From NCBI RefSeq assembly GCF_042186555.1, contig NC_133328.1, forward strand, positions 336,654,539 to 336,718,538: DNA of 64,000 nt. The letters are read 5' to 3'. The notes beneath the pieces were generated by a model. It saw only the letters and a program-made list of their open reading frames with translations, searched no databases and was not told the origin of the DNA. Below are positions 1-11,017 of the stretch, piece by piece. Numbering within the stretch: the first letter of the stretch is position 1; every line of letters begins with the position of its first letter. The translations under genes were made by a program, and so were the position numbers. This DNA comes from Aquarana catesbeiana. Its lineage: Eukaryota; Chordata; Amphibia; Anura; Ranidae.

Positions 1-4
1 AGCT

Positions 5-660
5 TTGCAGTCTGACGTTCCAGCTTTGCAGTCTGATGTTCCAGCTTTGCAGTCTGAAGTTCCAGCTTTGCAGTCTGATGTTCCAGCTTTGCAGTCTGAT
101 GTTCCAGCTTTGCAGTCTGATGTTCCAGCCTTCCAGTCTGACGTTCCAGCCTTCCAGTCTGACGTTCCAGCCTTCCAGTCTGACGTTCCAGCCTTCCAGT
201 CTGATGTTCCAGCTTTACAGTCTGTCGTCCCGATGCCTGCCTTCCAGCTCGATGTCCCTGCCTTCCAGCCGGATGTCTTGCAGCTTGCCTTCCAGCCCGA
301 TGTCTTGATGCCTACCTACCAATCTGATGTGCCAGCTTCCCAGATTGATGTGCCAGCTTCCCAGATTGATGTGCCAGCTTCCCAGATTGATGTGCCAGCT
401 TCCCAGTTTGCTGTACCAGCTTCCCAGCCTGATGCCTTGCAGCTTGTCTTCCAGCCTGATGTCTTGATGCCTACCTACCAGTCTGATGTGCCAGCTTACC
501 AGTCTGATGTGCCAGCTTCCCAGTCTGATGTGCCAGCTTCCCAGATTGATGTGCCAGCTTCCCAGATTGATGTGCCAGCTTCTCAGTCTGATGTGCCAGC
601 TTCCAAGTCGGATGTTCCAGCTTTCCAGTCTGATGTTCCAGCCCTCCAGCCTGATGTTCG
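5..660 (+). repeat. 21-bp degenerate minisatellite
   Basis: Repeats of about 21 bp occur in at least two sub-families. A 'gatgttccagctttgcagtct'-like form lies at about 5-225, split here as gatgttccag + ctttgcagtct. A 'gatgtgccag + cttcccagatt' form lies at about 328-420 and 484-610. Between them are units with larger gaps (cttgcagcttgccttccag-like). In one frame this reads as a QSDVPAL/QIDVPAS heptad. Because 21 is divisible by three, openness in this frame is not evidence of coding. It is contiguous with the 30-bp array. Confidence 0.85.
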
Positions 661-673
661 TGTGTCTGCCCTC

Positions 674-1363
674 CAGCTCAAGTGGTTCCTGTCGTCTGCT
701 GCCCAGCTCAAGTGGTTCCTGTCGTCTGCTGCCCAGCTCAAGTGGTTCCTGTCGTCTGCTGCCCAGCTCAAGTGGTTCCTGTCGTCTGCTGCCCAGCTCA
801 AGTGGTTCCTGTCGTCTGCTGCCCAGCTCAAGTGGTTCCTGTCGTCTGCTGCCCAGCTCAAGTGGTTCCTGTCGTCTGCTGCCCAGCTCAAGTGGTTCCT
901 GTCGTCTGCTGCCCAGCTCAAGTGGTTCCTGTCGTCTGCTGCCCAGCTCAAGTGGTTCCTGTCGTCTGCTGCCCAGCTCAAGTGGTTCCTGTCGTCTGCT
1001 GCCCAGCTCAAGTGGTTCCTGTCGTCTGCTGCCCAGCTCAAGTGGTTCCTGTCGTCTGCTGCCCAGCTCAAGTGGTTCCTGCCGTCTGCTGCCCAGCTCA
1101 AGTGGTTCCTGCCGTCTGCTGCCCAGCTCAAGTGGTTCCTGCCGTCTGCTGCCCAGCTCAAGTGGTTCCTGCCGTCTGCTGCCCAGCTCAAGTGGTTCCT
1201 GCCGTCTGCTGCCCAGCTCAAGTGGTTCCTGTCGTCTGCTGCCCAGCTCAAGTGGTTCCTGTCGTCTGCTGCCCAGCTCAAGTGGTTCCTGTCGTCTGCT
1301 GCCCAGCTCAAGTGGTTCCTGTCGTCTGCTGCCCAGCTCAAGTGGTTCCTGTCGTCTGCTGCC
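674..1363 (+). repeat. 30-bp minisatellite, 23 tandem units
   Basis: Twenty-three units of 30 bp (cagctcaagtggttcctg + tcgtctgctgcc) run with almost no divergence. The only recurrent variant is T to C at one position (1082, 1112, 1142, 1172, 1202), in five consecutive units. This suggests local block expansion or very recent homogenisation. Three forward frames and one reverse frame are open at once, so the translations (QLKWFLSSAA and others) have no coding value by themselves. Confidence 0.95.
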
Positions 1364-1510
1364 CAGCTTAATGACTCTGACATGCCAGCAGTACCCACTG
1401 TCCAGGTTGATGTACCCGATGCCCGGCCTGATGTGCCCTCATCTGTTCAGTTGGAGACCATGAACTTTGAACAGATGCACCTTGTTGGAGCATCCGGAGG
1501 CCGCTCCTTT

Positions 1511-1522
1511 AGGGGGGGGTAC
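1511..1522 (+). other. Polypurine tract preceding 3' LTR
   Basis: A run of A and eight G followed by TAC directly abuts the TGTCA start of the LTR at 1523. This is the expected position of the plus-strand primer of an LTR retrotransposon. Confidence 0.7.
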
Positions 1523-2170
1523 TGTCATGAGAAGGTCTACCCGTTGGTGGCGCTATCGGTCCCTTGGATCGCAGTACCAGTGTCCATCAGCAGGTGTCTT
1601 CCAACACCTAGGACCTGCAGTAAGAGGTCTTTCCTGCTGGTGGCACTGTTGCATCCTCGGGCCGTAGTACCGGCGTCAACCAGCGGGTGCACTCTGGCAG
1701 TGTGGAGCAAACAGCTCACACTGCGCTCAGCTGTGACATGAGGTCAATTACCACAGCCTTACAAATACCCGGCAAGCCCTCATAGGCTTGCCTTGGTATC
1801 TCTCTCTCTCCCTGCGTTCTGACCTTGCTGCCTGTTTGACCTTGAGCCTGCTATCTGCCTTGTCCTGATCTGATCCAATCCCTATCCTGAGGCCTTCCTA
1901 GTCCTGTCCCTTCTGTTCCTGGCTCCCTTGGATCCCTGCCCTGTACCCCATCTGCTGACTTCCCTGTGTATGACCTTGGCTTGGCTTGTTTACGATTACG
2001 GTATCTCCATTTACTTATATATATATATTGTTGTTTGTAGTGGGTTGTTGTGTGGGTTTTGCACTGTTTTCCTTTTACTTATCACTTGTTAATAAACACC
2101 ATTTCACTTACATGTGTTTCTAGTCTCCTCTGTGCAGTCCACACAGTCTGGTCAATTAGATACTCTGACA
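1523..2170 (+). mobile_element. 3' LTR of a gypsy-like retrotransposon, inserted in the left Harbinger copy
   Basis: The LTR is 648 bp, begins TGTCA and ends TGACA, a perfect 5-bp terminal inverted repeat. It contains a TATA-like stretch (2016-2029) and a polyadenylation signal AATAAA (2091-2096). The right border is independently fixed. From 2171 onward the sequence is the reverse complement of the right Harbinger arm, whose uninterrupted version reads through at 19758/19759. The predicted short target duplication would begin GGAAG at 2171; its partner lies left of the window. Confidence 0.8.
2091..2096 (+). promoter_or_regulatory. LTR polyadenylation signal AATAAA
   Basis: AATAAA lies about 75 bp before the LTR end, the usual place for the R-region poly(A) signal. 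Confidence 0.6.
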
Positions 2171-2526
2171 GGAAGACTGGAGAGGGATGGCCTGGGTTCA
2201 GTCTGGCCTGCCAGAAAGTGCAGCCTGTCGTAGTACAACATCCTGGGGACATAGATGTCATCTGCTGCTCCGGATCTCTGTGAATCCAGGACTTCCTTGC
2301 ACTCCCTTAGATATGTGCTCCTCAGGCAACCAATTAATATCTTTAAATAGGTGATGTCTGCCGTGGGGGTCACCTGCTTCACAATTACCAACAATTGCAC
2401 CAGTGCTGCCTTCCTCTTTGCTTGGTTCTTTAAATGGGGGTGTTTAATCTCCCACAGACAGGGCAGCTCCCTTAACATATCTATGAATACTGACATGAAG
2501 TCATTATCTTTGAGTACCATATCCAT
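2171..2526 (-). pseudogene. MADF-like protein of left Harbinger copy, 3' part removed by LTR
   Basis: The reading frame starts at ATG 2526, just after a splice acceptor (cttgcag) also present in the right copy. It runs 118 codons without a stop until the LTR border. The protein shows a MADF-like pattern: FMSVFIDMLRELPCLWE, then HPHLKNQAKRKAAL, then ITYLKILIGCLRSTY. MADF domains are Myb/SANT-related DNA- or protein-binding modules known as second proteins in some PIF-like elements. This copy lacks the 10-bp deletion that breaks the right copy, but has lost its C-terminal proline-rich exon to the gypsy insertion. Confidence 0.65.
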
Positions 2527-2639
2527 GTTCACTGCAAGACACAACACAAGACAAAGCCTAATGTCAGACAAAACTCTCCAAATCTTTTACAATATAGGCC
2601 TCAATGTAGAAGCAGTATAGGCACAAGTTTGTCTCTTAC

Positions 2640-2808
2640 CTTCGTTCTTATGATCGGCGCCTCCAATGCTCCTTCCTCCGCTCACAGATCGTACGTAATA
2701 CGCACATGTGTTACGCTTTATATACACTGCGCATGCGTGTAGCCCGCCCCTTACGTTCTTTCTAGTCTATTCCCCGCCCCTTTTCGTTCGGCACAGTGGG
2801 TGAAGAGC
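2640..2808. promoter_or_regulatory. Divergent promoter region between MADF and Myb genes (left copy)
   Basis: This short interval separates the MADF 5' exon (minus strand, splice donor near 2640) from the Myb start at 2809 (plus strand). A TATAAA on the minus strand lies at 2717-2722 for the MADF direction. No clear TATA is seen for the Myb direction. The matching right-arm interval is 19123-19298. Confidence 0.45.
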
Positions 2809-4085
2809 ATGATGACGGAGTCACAGCAGGTGTGTGATAATTGCAGGAACGAGGAGGAGGAGGAGGAAAGCCCAGATCCAGGCACGTCCCGATCCAGAAG
2901 GAGACGTTTTAAGGCCACAAATATGTCCTTTGGGGAGATGTTGGAGATGGTCGACATCATGAAGAAGTCAGACTATGACGGAAAATATGGGCCTTACCCC
3001 AACCCGAACATCCGAAAGGCAAAGATCATGGCGAAAGTGGTCAGGAGTCTTGAGAGGAATTTCGGGGTCCGAAGATCAAAAGATCAGCTCAGGAAGCGGT
3101 GGTCGGACCTGAAATTGAGAGAGCCAGAGCAGTACCGAAAGATTCGGAGAGTGCTGCAAAAAAGTAAGTAGTTGTGCTGTGTTCCTATTCTTTCTGTCTT
3201 TATTCCGTTCGTTCTGCTCCATATGCTTTTAGTAATTGTAACGTTTAAAAGGGCAACTTTAATGTTCATGGGCCCATTATTCGTTCGTATCAAACATTTT
3301 TCTTTGGGCCTACTTGGATGCCAAATATTTGTTTGTGTAGATGGGTTTGTTACTAGAATGAAATGCAAACTAGATTGTGTGTAAGGAGAGGACACTGAGC
3401 AGCTGTTTTCACATCTGGACACTGGAGCACTAGTGTGGGACCCCAGAACACCCTTTTTATTAGGGGGCCACACAGGTGCTCCAGTGTATACTATAGGGGG
3501 GTCTCCATCTGTGAAGCTTGTACTAAACAGGTAAAGTATTGCAGCTTGACAAAGGCCAATAAAAAATATACATCTTGGAACTCTGCTAAAATAGACAATT
3601 GTACCCCACTTCCAAGCAATGTTTCCTATTTCTAGTTCTGCCATCAAATATCTGTGTGCTAATTATACCATTTTTGTTTTATATAGGGGAGAAAAGACTC
3701 GAAGGACACCCCTCATCCCAGGAGACCAGAGACCCCCCACCTCTGGAAGAAGGTGAAATACCGCAAACCCAAGAAGATGAGCAGGAGGAAGAAGAAGATG
3801 TGAAGATGTGGTGGAAATTGGCACCACAACAGGTGAGTGTCTGCGACCACAGGCTCAGGTAAAAGAGATGGATGGTGGCAGATTTTTGATACCTATTTTT
3901 GTTTTCTTTATCTCTTTTTAGGTGATCATGATGTGAGGGAGAGAGAACTCTTTACTTCTGAAAGTGCCCAGATCCTGATCGGGGAGATCATGGGGTGTAA
4001 TCTCGAATTGCACAACATACAGCAACAAATCAGTGATGTTATTAAAAAAAATAATAACATCATTGATGTTTTGGGGCGAATTTAA
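2809..4085 (+). pseudogene. Myb/SANT-like protein of left Harbinger copy, frameshifted
   Basis: Exons by comparison with the right copy are 2809-3163 (donor gtaagt), 3687-3832 (acceptor atatag, donor gtgagt) and 3922-4085. Exon 1 holds an acidic stretch (NEEEEEESPDPG), a basic RSRRRR patch and a Myb/SANT-like module (MSFGEMLEMVDIMKKSDYDG ... SKDQLRKRWSDLKLREPEQY). An indel near 3795-3810 (aagatgtgaagatgtgg against agtagatgtgg) changes the phase, so exon 3 is entered out of frame and stops early (tga in gatgtga). Compare the intact right copy at 17823-19122. Harbinger Myb-like proteins are known to assist nuclear import and terminal-repeat binding of the transposase. Confidence 0.7.
3164..3686 (+). 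other. Intron 1 of left Myb-like gene
   Basis: The interval begins gtaagt and ends atatag, with no coding match. The right copy (18200-18770) is 54 bp longer near 18590-18640. The shorter left version is bounded by a ggcc-aaa-like direct repeat, consistent with a microhomology deletion. Confidence 0.6.
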
Positions 4086-4148
4086 AAGGCCACAAAATCA
4101 CCTTTTTGGATTGTGGTCCAATCTTTAAAATATTTTTGCAATGTTTTG

Positions 4149-4367
4149 AAAAGCCAAATTTGGAGGATGCACACAGTGTGCCAACATGTGCTATCTGCCA
4201 TCACGGGAGATCAATGGACGCGTTTTGGGGGTGCAACACCTTCCTCAATTATAAAGTAGCGGTGAGGAAGGGCTTGCTCCCCCAAAACACGTCCCTTGAT
4301 CCCCCTGATGGCAGCTAGCACATGTTGACATTCTGAACTTGGTGTGCATCTTCCAAATTTGGCTTTT
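4149..4367. repeat. ~220-bp imperfect hairpin between converging Harbinger genes (left copy)
   Basis: The left half starts aaaagccaaatttgg and the right half ends ccaaatttggctttt. Internal blocks pair too: catgtgctatctgccatca with tgatggcagctagcacatg, and cgttttgggg with ccccaaaac. It lies between the 3' ends of the transposase and Myb genes and is conserved in the right copy at 17541-17760, so it predates the palindrome. It could be an old nested MITE or a structured 3' end; I cannot decide. Confidence 0.75.
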
Positions 4368-4628
4368 CCAGGGGTGATTTCCCCCCATCTGAACGCTATA
4401 TCAAACACAGTTCCTAAATACTCATGTCTGATATAGCTTTCAGGTTTTACCATATGTGAACTTTGTAAGTTCAATTTTTTTGGCTTTCTTGTTGGTTTTA
4501 CACAGGCCTGTTTTATCAGAAAAGGACATTTCAATTTTTGATAATGCTACAGCAAAAATTGTTATACAACAAACATGTTGGTTCGTTTTAAAAACCTTTG
4601 GTAAATGCACATGTGATTGTGCAGCTAT

Positions 4629-4641
4629 AAAAAAGTTGGTT
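4629..4641 (+). repeat. Target-site duplication of L1, 5' copy
   Basis: The 13-bp sequence aaaaaagttggtt is repeated at 11018-11030 after the poly(A). The right Harbinger arm has the same sequence only once (reverse complement near 17007-17022), which proves the pre-insertion state. Confidence 0.9.
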
Positions 4642-4778
4642 AGAACTTCCGGTTCCGGCGCCACATGAGGAGGAGGTGAGCAGCTTCAGCTCCCGCACAG
4701 CTCCTCACTAAACCGGCATCTAAATCAGCCACAGCTCCGGGGGGAACCCCTACTTCCTCTGCTCCATCCCAGGCAGAC

Positions 4779-5828
4779 ATGGATCGCTTCGTGGAGCGAT
4801 CATATGCTCGGGCGCTGTCCTCGCCCCCCTCCACAGCTCCGCCGGCGGGAGACATAGCGGCCGACACAGCCAAGATGGCGGCCGCTCCGGACACAGCAGA
4901 GAGGCCTCAGCTGCAGCCACAACCTCCCCCTGCCCCTGCTATGGCAGAGTCTGACCCCACATCCCCTGCTAACATTGCCCAGGCTGTAGTGCAACTTCTG
5001 GGACCATCCCTAACAGCCACTGTGGACGCAGCGGTGCACAGAGGGCTGGAGCAGCTGCACATAGAGCTCCAGGCTCAGGCCCAACGTATCACTCAGGTGG
5101 AGGAGAGAATATCTATACTTGAAGATGACTGCACAGCCTCATCTGCAGCACTTGCACGCATCAATGCCTCGCACAGAGACATATGGGACAAGCTGGATGA
5201 TTTAGAAAATCGCTTAAGAAGGAACAACTTGCGCATAATTGGCTTGCCAGAGTCGATCCCGGCCTCCCACCTTACAAATATATGAGCGAAAACCATCCCA
5301 GAGCAACTTGGCCTCCACATACCCTGCACTGTGGAACGGGCACATCGTATGTGTCAACATTCTGACACACGCGCTAAACCTCGGCATGTGATAGTGAAAT
5401 ATTTAAACTATGCTGACAAAAACACCATAATGCAAAAATTTCGTCGCACGCGCTCACTGGTGGTAGATGGCGCGAAACTGCTGCTCTTTGCGGACTATTC
5501 CATAGAGGTAATGCAACAACGCAAGGCATTCTCCTCGGTATGCTCCACTCTGCACCACAATCAAATCTGATTCTCCCTAGCTTATCCAGCTGTCCTCCGC
5601 GTTCAAACGCCTGAAGGGGAGCAACTCACCTTTAATACACCTGAAGAGGCGGAAACATACCTAGCCAATAGAAGCTCAGAAATGGAACACAGCGCCGCTG
5701 CAGAGGTCTCACCATCGTCATCTTCACAGCACGAGTATGGACCCCCTAAACACCCCCGAAGCCCGACCAAACCTCCATACAAACGCAGTCGTTTCACCAA
5801 CCAGGAAGATTGCTCTGGGAATCGTTGA
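4779..5828 (+). pseudogene. L1 ORF1 protein (coiled coil + RRM, transposase_22 family), two in-frame stops
   Basis: This is an RNA-binding chaperone of the L1 particle, 349 codons when read through. The N-terminus is Ala/Pro-rich. A coiled-coil region (about residues 70-150, IELQAQAQRITQVEERIS) leads into the RRM signature LENRLRRNNLRIIGLPE. The C-terminal domain follows (ERAHRM...KPRHVIVKYLNYADK). Stop codons at 5283-5285 (tga, possibly a decayed cga) and 5568-5570 interrupt one continuous frame that ends at tga 5826-5828. Start choice: first ATG in frame after the 5'UTR. Confidence 0.88.
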
Positions 5829-6625
5829 AAGACTTCACATCACCACCTTTTTCACCTCGCCATCTACTAACGGGTAGTATCAACCCATCTTATATGTTTT
5901 TTTTTTCTTAATTTTTTATCCTTAAGACAAAGGTACTTTTGATGCCTCTAGAAACTGCCGTACATGCTCTCTATGGAGCACTACCTTTACCAGCCTGTAG
6001 CTAAAAGTTATGCATTTACAGTTATATGGTGATGCAACTCAATAACGGAGGTGGCCTCCCACTACCTGGGGGACCTTCCTTTTCAGGGACACCTGCAATG
6101 TTTTTGTTTTTCGTATTTTTTATCTTCTGGTTTGTTTAGCTTAACTTATAGAGAGGGGCCTTCCCCTGTGTTTAGCCTACCTCGCCATTGGTTAGTTTGA
6201 ACCTGCACTGCTTCCTCAGGGGATCCCCCCCAGACTACCCTCCCTTCCTATCCTGAACCCACTCCCCCCCTTATCCCCCCTTTCCTTTCCCCTACCTTCC
6301 CTATCCTCACCCCCCGTTGCTAACACCCTGCCCCTAAGTGAGGAGCTGGCAGTCAATGGGAGCTATGCTAACTAGATAGGTGAGACCTCATGTGGAAAAA
6401 AGAGAAGTCCACTTGGCAAGTTCTATATTTCCCTACCCGATACTCTGCCTTATTAATGTTTATAACTTATTGTTGCTTAGAGAAGTTTAAGTTCATATTT
6501 GCCAACCTAGTTCATATGTCTTCAGGGGTTCTGAGGCGCTTTGGTGGCTCCCAAAAGGTAGATAGCACATCTACAAAGGGGTTCTTATACAAACCCCTAA
6601 ACCAAACCACTTTTAACTACCAATC
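5829..6625 (+). other. L1 inter-ORF region
   Basis: 797 bp between ORF1 and ORF2 with pyrimidine-rich runs (6230-6310) and no supported reading frame. It is long for an L1 inter-ORF spacer. No separate element was recognised within it. Confidence 0.6.
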
Positions 6626-9600
6626 ATGTCACAGTCTACAGATGGGAGTCACCTAAAGTTTGTCTCGTGGAATGTTAAGGGGCTGCGTTCCCCAAACAAA
6701 CGAATGTCCATCCTCAGACACCTGCGGTGTCTCCGGACTGATGTGGCTCTACTACAGGAGACACATCTGGCTGCAGACGACCTGCAACGTCCTTGTAGAA
6801 TGTGGGTGGGCTCTGTTTATGGCTCATCGGCAGTATGCCGTAAAGCGGGTGTTGCTATCCTTCTGCACAAGAATTTACAACATACTGTTAGGGATGTCAA
6901 GGTTGACTCGGAAGGAAGGAAAATTACTCTACATCTGACTATAGACGACAAGCCTGTAGCACTTACTAACATCTATGCTCCTAACTCTCCTGACACCTCC
7001 TTCTTTCAAGATTTAGTGAAATGGGTCCTAACTACCCCAGAAACGTTACACTTAATGGGTGGGGATTTTAATTCAGTCATGTCCTCCCTAGCTGATCGCA
7101 CAGAGCCCCCTACACATAGAACACACACTCGTACCCCCCCATCATCTGCATCTACCCTGCTGTCACAATCCGTCGCCTCCATGCAATTTGTGGATGCACC
7201 CGACGGATCGGGAATACACTTTTTTTTCGCCCCCGCACAATACGTTCTCACGAATAGACTATTTTTTTGCCTCCCCGGCTCTAAGCTCCGTAATCAATGC
7301 ACCAGACATACAAGACGCAGTGATTTCAGACCACAGCCCAATTGTGGTTCACCTAACCCAAACGGCTCATTCATCTCCCTCCCCTACATGGCGCTTCCCC
7401 TCCTATCTAGTTGACAATGAGGACTTCCAGCATACACTATACTGCGCCTGGGAGGAATACATCTCCACTAATGGAGCTCACATTACAGACCCTAACCTCT
7501 TCTGGGAAGCAGGCAAGGCCTTCTTACGGGGTAAAATAATTTCATACACAGCCCAGTTCAAAAAAAGAGCCAAGCAACAATATAGTAAGTCAAGCGAAGC
7601 CTTACGCTTGGCACATGAACAGCTCACATTAAACCGCACCATAGAGAACATACAAAAATGGAGACAGGCTAAAAGCACCTTTGACCTCTGGGCAGAACAG
7701 CATGAAGCGGCCAAAACATCATACTCTCAGCTACATTTCCACAGATTTGGCAACAAGGCTGGCAGGCTCCTGGCCAAGATGTGCTCAGGACCTAGACGTC
7801 CTACCCGTATCTCTGCTCTTAGAGCTACGACAGGCTCTCTGGTCACCTCCCCAGCTGAGATTAGCAACCTACTTGTGGAATACTACACTAATCTATACAA
7901 AGCTGACCCAACTGACTTACCTACTACTAACTCTCTGCTTGACAAAATACCTCTACCCAAACTCCACCACACACAACTGGAGACAATTAATGCCCCCATT
8001 ACTGTTGATGATATCCGATATACGATCAAAAACATGGCCTCGGTCAAAGCCCCGGGACCCGACGGATACACCGCCGAATTTTATAAAATGACCAGGGAAT
8101 TTATCCCAGATACCTTAAAGCATGTATACGCAGCCATGTGGGACAGAGGACCCTATCTTCCTACGGGAACATAGGCCCACATCAAATTAATCTCTAAGAA
8201 AGGGAAAGATCCCCTATTACCGGGATCATACCGACCAATATCGTTAATCAATGTCGATGTCAAAATCCTATCCAAAATAATTGCGTCACGTCTAGCTCCC
8301 CTACTGCCATCTTTATTACACCCAGCCCAATCTGGCTTTGTTTCGGGGAGATCAGCTACCCTAAACATTTGCAAAGTATTAATGGCTCTGGAGTATGCTA
8401 AAACCCACCCTAACCAAGACATTGCCATCATGTCCTTAGACGCAGAAAAAGCCTTTGACAACATCAGTTTCTCCTGGCTCTTTAGAGTGATGACACAATT
8501 TGGATTCTCAGGCCAGATTATGCGATTCCTTCTACAAATGTACGCATCCCCTACCGCACATCTTGTTACCCCTGATTTTATTTCAGACACGATTCCATTA
8601 ACAAAAGGAACGAGACAGGGCTGCCCCCGTCTCCACTCCTGTTCAATCTAGCAATCGAACCCCTGTCCAGAATGTTAAATTCAGTTGATGGAATCAGTGG
8701 CATCACTCTAGATAACCACACTCTCCGTTCGGCGCTATTTGCAGATGACATACTATTGTTCTCCACCGACCCTATAGCAGACTTTGACAGACTCAAACAA
8801 CTTTTCACAGACTTCAGACTTTGCTCGGGATTCAGAATCAATTTCGATAAGAGTGAGATCCTACCATTACACCCCCATCTCTCCAGTAAATGGAAACACC
8901 TATCCCCCCTGGCCATAGCCAACCAACATATTACATACTTGGGCATTAAAATAGGACGTGAACCATCCTCTCTGTACTCATTGAATTACCCCCCTTTGAT
9001 AACCAAAATTGTGAAGGAGTTGGAGGCTTGGGGGACCTTACCTCTCTCGCTCTTTGGGAGATGCCACCTTTTGAAAATGGTATCTTTTGCACACTTGCTT
9101 TATCCAATGCAGACCATACCTCTTCTAATTAAACATTCATATACCCAAAAAATCCAGAAGGCCCTAACTGCCTTCATATGGTCTCGCAAGAAACCTCGCA
9201 TAGCGCTGCAGAAACTATGTCTCCCGAAGGGTGAGGGCGGGGCGGGACTGCCCAATATGCGTTTCTGCAACCTGGCATGTTTACTTAGACAGGGCTTAGA
9301 CTGGTTAACTGGAGGTTCTAAATATTCTAACTTATCCTTAGAAGAGGTTATGGTGCACCCATATGACCTTTTGGCCATCCTCCATTCCAATCCCAATGCA
9401 TTACCCCCCCCACCTCAAAACAAGTGTACTTATTAAGGATACGGTCATTGCTTGGAGAGAAGTAAGAAAGCTGCTTAAACTGCCATCCAGCATCTCCAAG
9501 TACCTCAAAATACAAGGCAACCCTATGTTCCTTCCATCTATCATCCATAAAGCTTTTGGCCAATGGAAACTTAAAGGCCTCACTGATGTCTCGTCTTTCT

Positions 9601-10505
9601 ATCTCAACAAGCCGGGCAAATTCAAACCCTTTCAAACCCTGATGCGGGAGTACTCCCTACCACCAACTCATGTTTTTTTCCATCACCAACTCATCAACTA
9701 TCTCAAATCATGTTCTGGCCCCAATACCAATCCACTTGAAACATCCTGAATTGATACTCTCATCAAAAGCAATAACTACTCCATCTCCAATATTTACTCC
9801 TGTCTCATACAACATCAAACATGGAAATATGCTCTCAAACCCTTTCAAAAGTGGTCACACGTATTAGAAGACGAGTCCCTGCCAGAAAAAATCCTTGAGG
9901 GATACAAAACAGTCTGCAATCTTACTGCTTCCGAAACTTGGAGGGAAACGCAATTCAAGATCATTCACAGGGCTAATTTTCCATTTCGCTTCAACAAGGC
10001 GGACCCCACCCAAGCGCAATGTTCCTGGTGTAACCTACCTCGCCCCACCTTGCTACATAGGCTCTGGGACTGTACCAAGATTGATGATTATTGGGCTAAG
10101 GTGATCACTTACATCAACGAGGTCCACAAAATTGAGTGTACTAAGGACCGCCTATTATGCCTGTTTAGCATACCCCCTTCACCCTCATCGCCAACGAGGG
10201 TCTCACAAAATATTCCACATTGGGCTCACCTGTGTCTTCTAGTGGCTCGCAGGACTATTATGTCTCACTGGATATCAGCGACTCCACCTACCCTAACAGT
10301 GTTTAAAAACGCCTTGGCATCACTTTTCCATCTAGAGAGATTGGACACCATCACCCTTAATTTCCGATCGACTTCCCGTTTTTTTAAAAGATGGAGAAAA
10401 TACATTGAAGTTACATTCGCTCCACAGGCACTAATGAATATAATGCACCCATTCCGCTACACGAAATGGTACTTGACAAAAGATCTCACCAACTCTCTTG
10501 GCTGA
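6626..10505 (+). pseudogene. L1 ORF2: AP-endonuclease + reverse transcriptase + zinc-knuckle, inactivated
   Basis: The endonuclease shows FVSWNVKGLR, LLQETHL, NIYAPNS, LMGGDFNSV and ISDHSPIVV. The RT shows APGPDGYTAEFYK, SYRPISLINVDVKI, AQSGFVSGRSAT, motif A SLDAEKAFDNI, motif B TRQGCP, motif C FADDILLF and LGIKI. The C-terminus carries a zf-RVT-type CSWC...HRLWDC. The protein lies in several pieces: a frameshift near 7190, a stop at 8172-8174, a 1-nt frameshift near 8625 just after TRQGCP, a frameshift near 9405 in a C-run, a stop at 9747-9749, then open to tga 10503-10505. The catalytic FADD is preserved but the copy cannot make the whole protein. Confidence 0.92.
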
Positions 10506-11011
10506 CTTAAAACACCCCCCACCCCAGATTCCTTTACTTTTAACCCACCGTAGGATATCCACAAATTCATTTTGCTCCTTAACATCCACCCTCCCACATT
10601 TATTACTCTATATTTCTTAGTATAGTGAGATCAATCAGGATATTTATTATACCCTGACCAATATATACCATGCTCAGCCAGGTATGTACAGATGCTGCCT
10701 CCACTCCTGAAGATATCTAGATGTTAAGATTTCATATGTCGAGCAAAGTTACGCTCAATAATGCTGATAAGATGGCAAACATGAACTCCCCTGACCTCCC
10801 CTCCCCCTACCCTCCCCCTCATTTTTCTTTTTTTTTTTTTTTTTCCTGTTTTCTGTTTCTTCTCTTTTGTTCTAACTGATATGAGAAGTCTTTAATTTAA
10901 CTACTATGAGAAGTCATTGTTCTTTACAGATTGTAACAATTAATACTCTGTAACCTGTGTTACACTCAATTTTATACTATTGTATGCCATAAAACCCAAT
11001 AAATATTTTTC
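10506..11011 (+). other. L1 3'UTR
   Basis: AT-rich 3'UTR with a long T-run (about 10827-10845) and AATAAA about 10 bp before the poly(A) tail. No reading frame supported. Confidence 0.75.
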
Positions 11012-11017
11012 AAAAAA

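Larger units (their letters stand above)
1..1522 (+). mobile_element. 3' internal end of a Ty3/gypsy-like LTR retrotransposon, filled with minisatellites
   Basis: This stretch lies immediately upstream of a polypurine tract and a complete 3' LTR, so it is read as the 3' internal part of an LTR retrotransposon whose gag-pol lies left of the window. No recognisable protease, RT, RNase H or integrase motif is visible. The stretch is open in several frames only because it is made of 21-bp and 30-bp tandem repeats. A non-repetitive tail (about 1371-1510) leads into the polypurine tract. Assignment to Ty3/gypsy rests on the G-rich tract and the TGTCA start of the LTR, which resemble frog gypsy 3' ends as I know them. 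This is an inference without pol sequence. Confidence 0.55.

Noticed and set aside
5..1741. 578-codon plus-strand ORF over the gypsy 3' end, and three overlapping frames
   Set aside because: It is made of 21-bp and 30-bp repeats open in several frames and runs on into the LTR. No protein domain. Kept only as minisatellite.
3084..3647. 187-codon minus-strand ORF opposite the left Myb-like gene
   Set aside because: It is antisense to Myb exon 1 and its intron, and the right copy does not preserve it.
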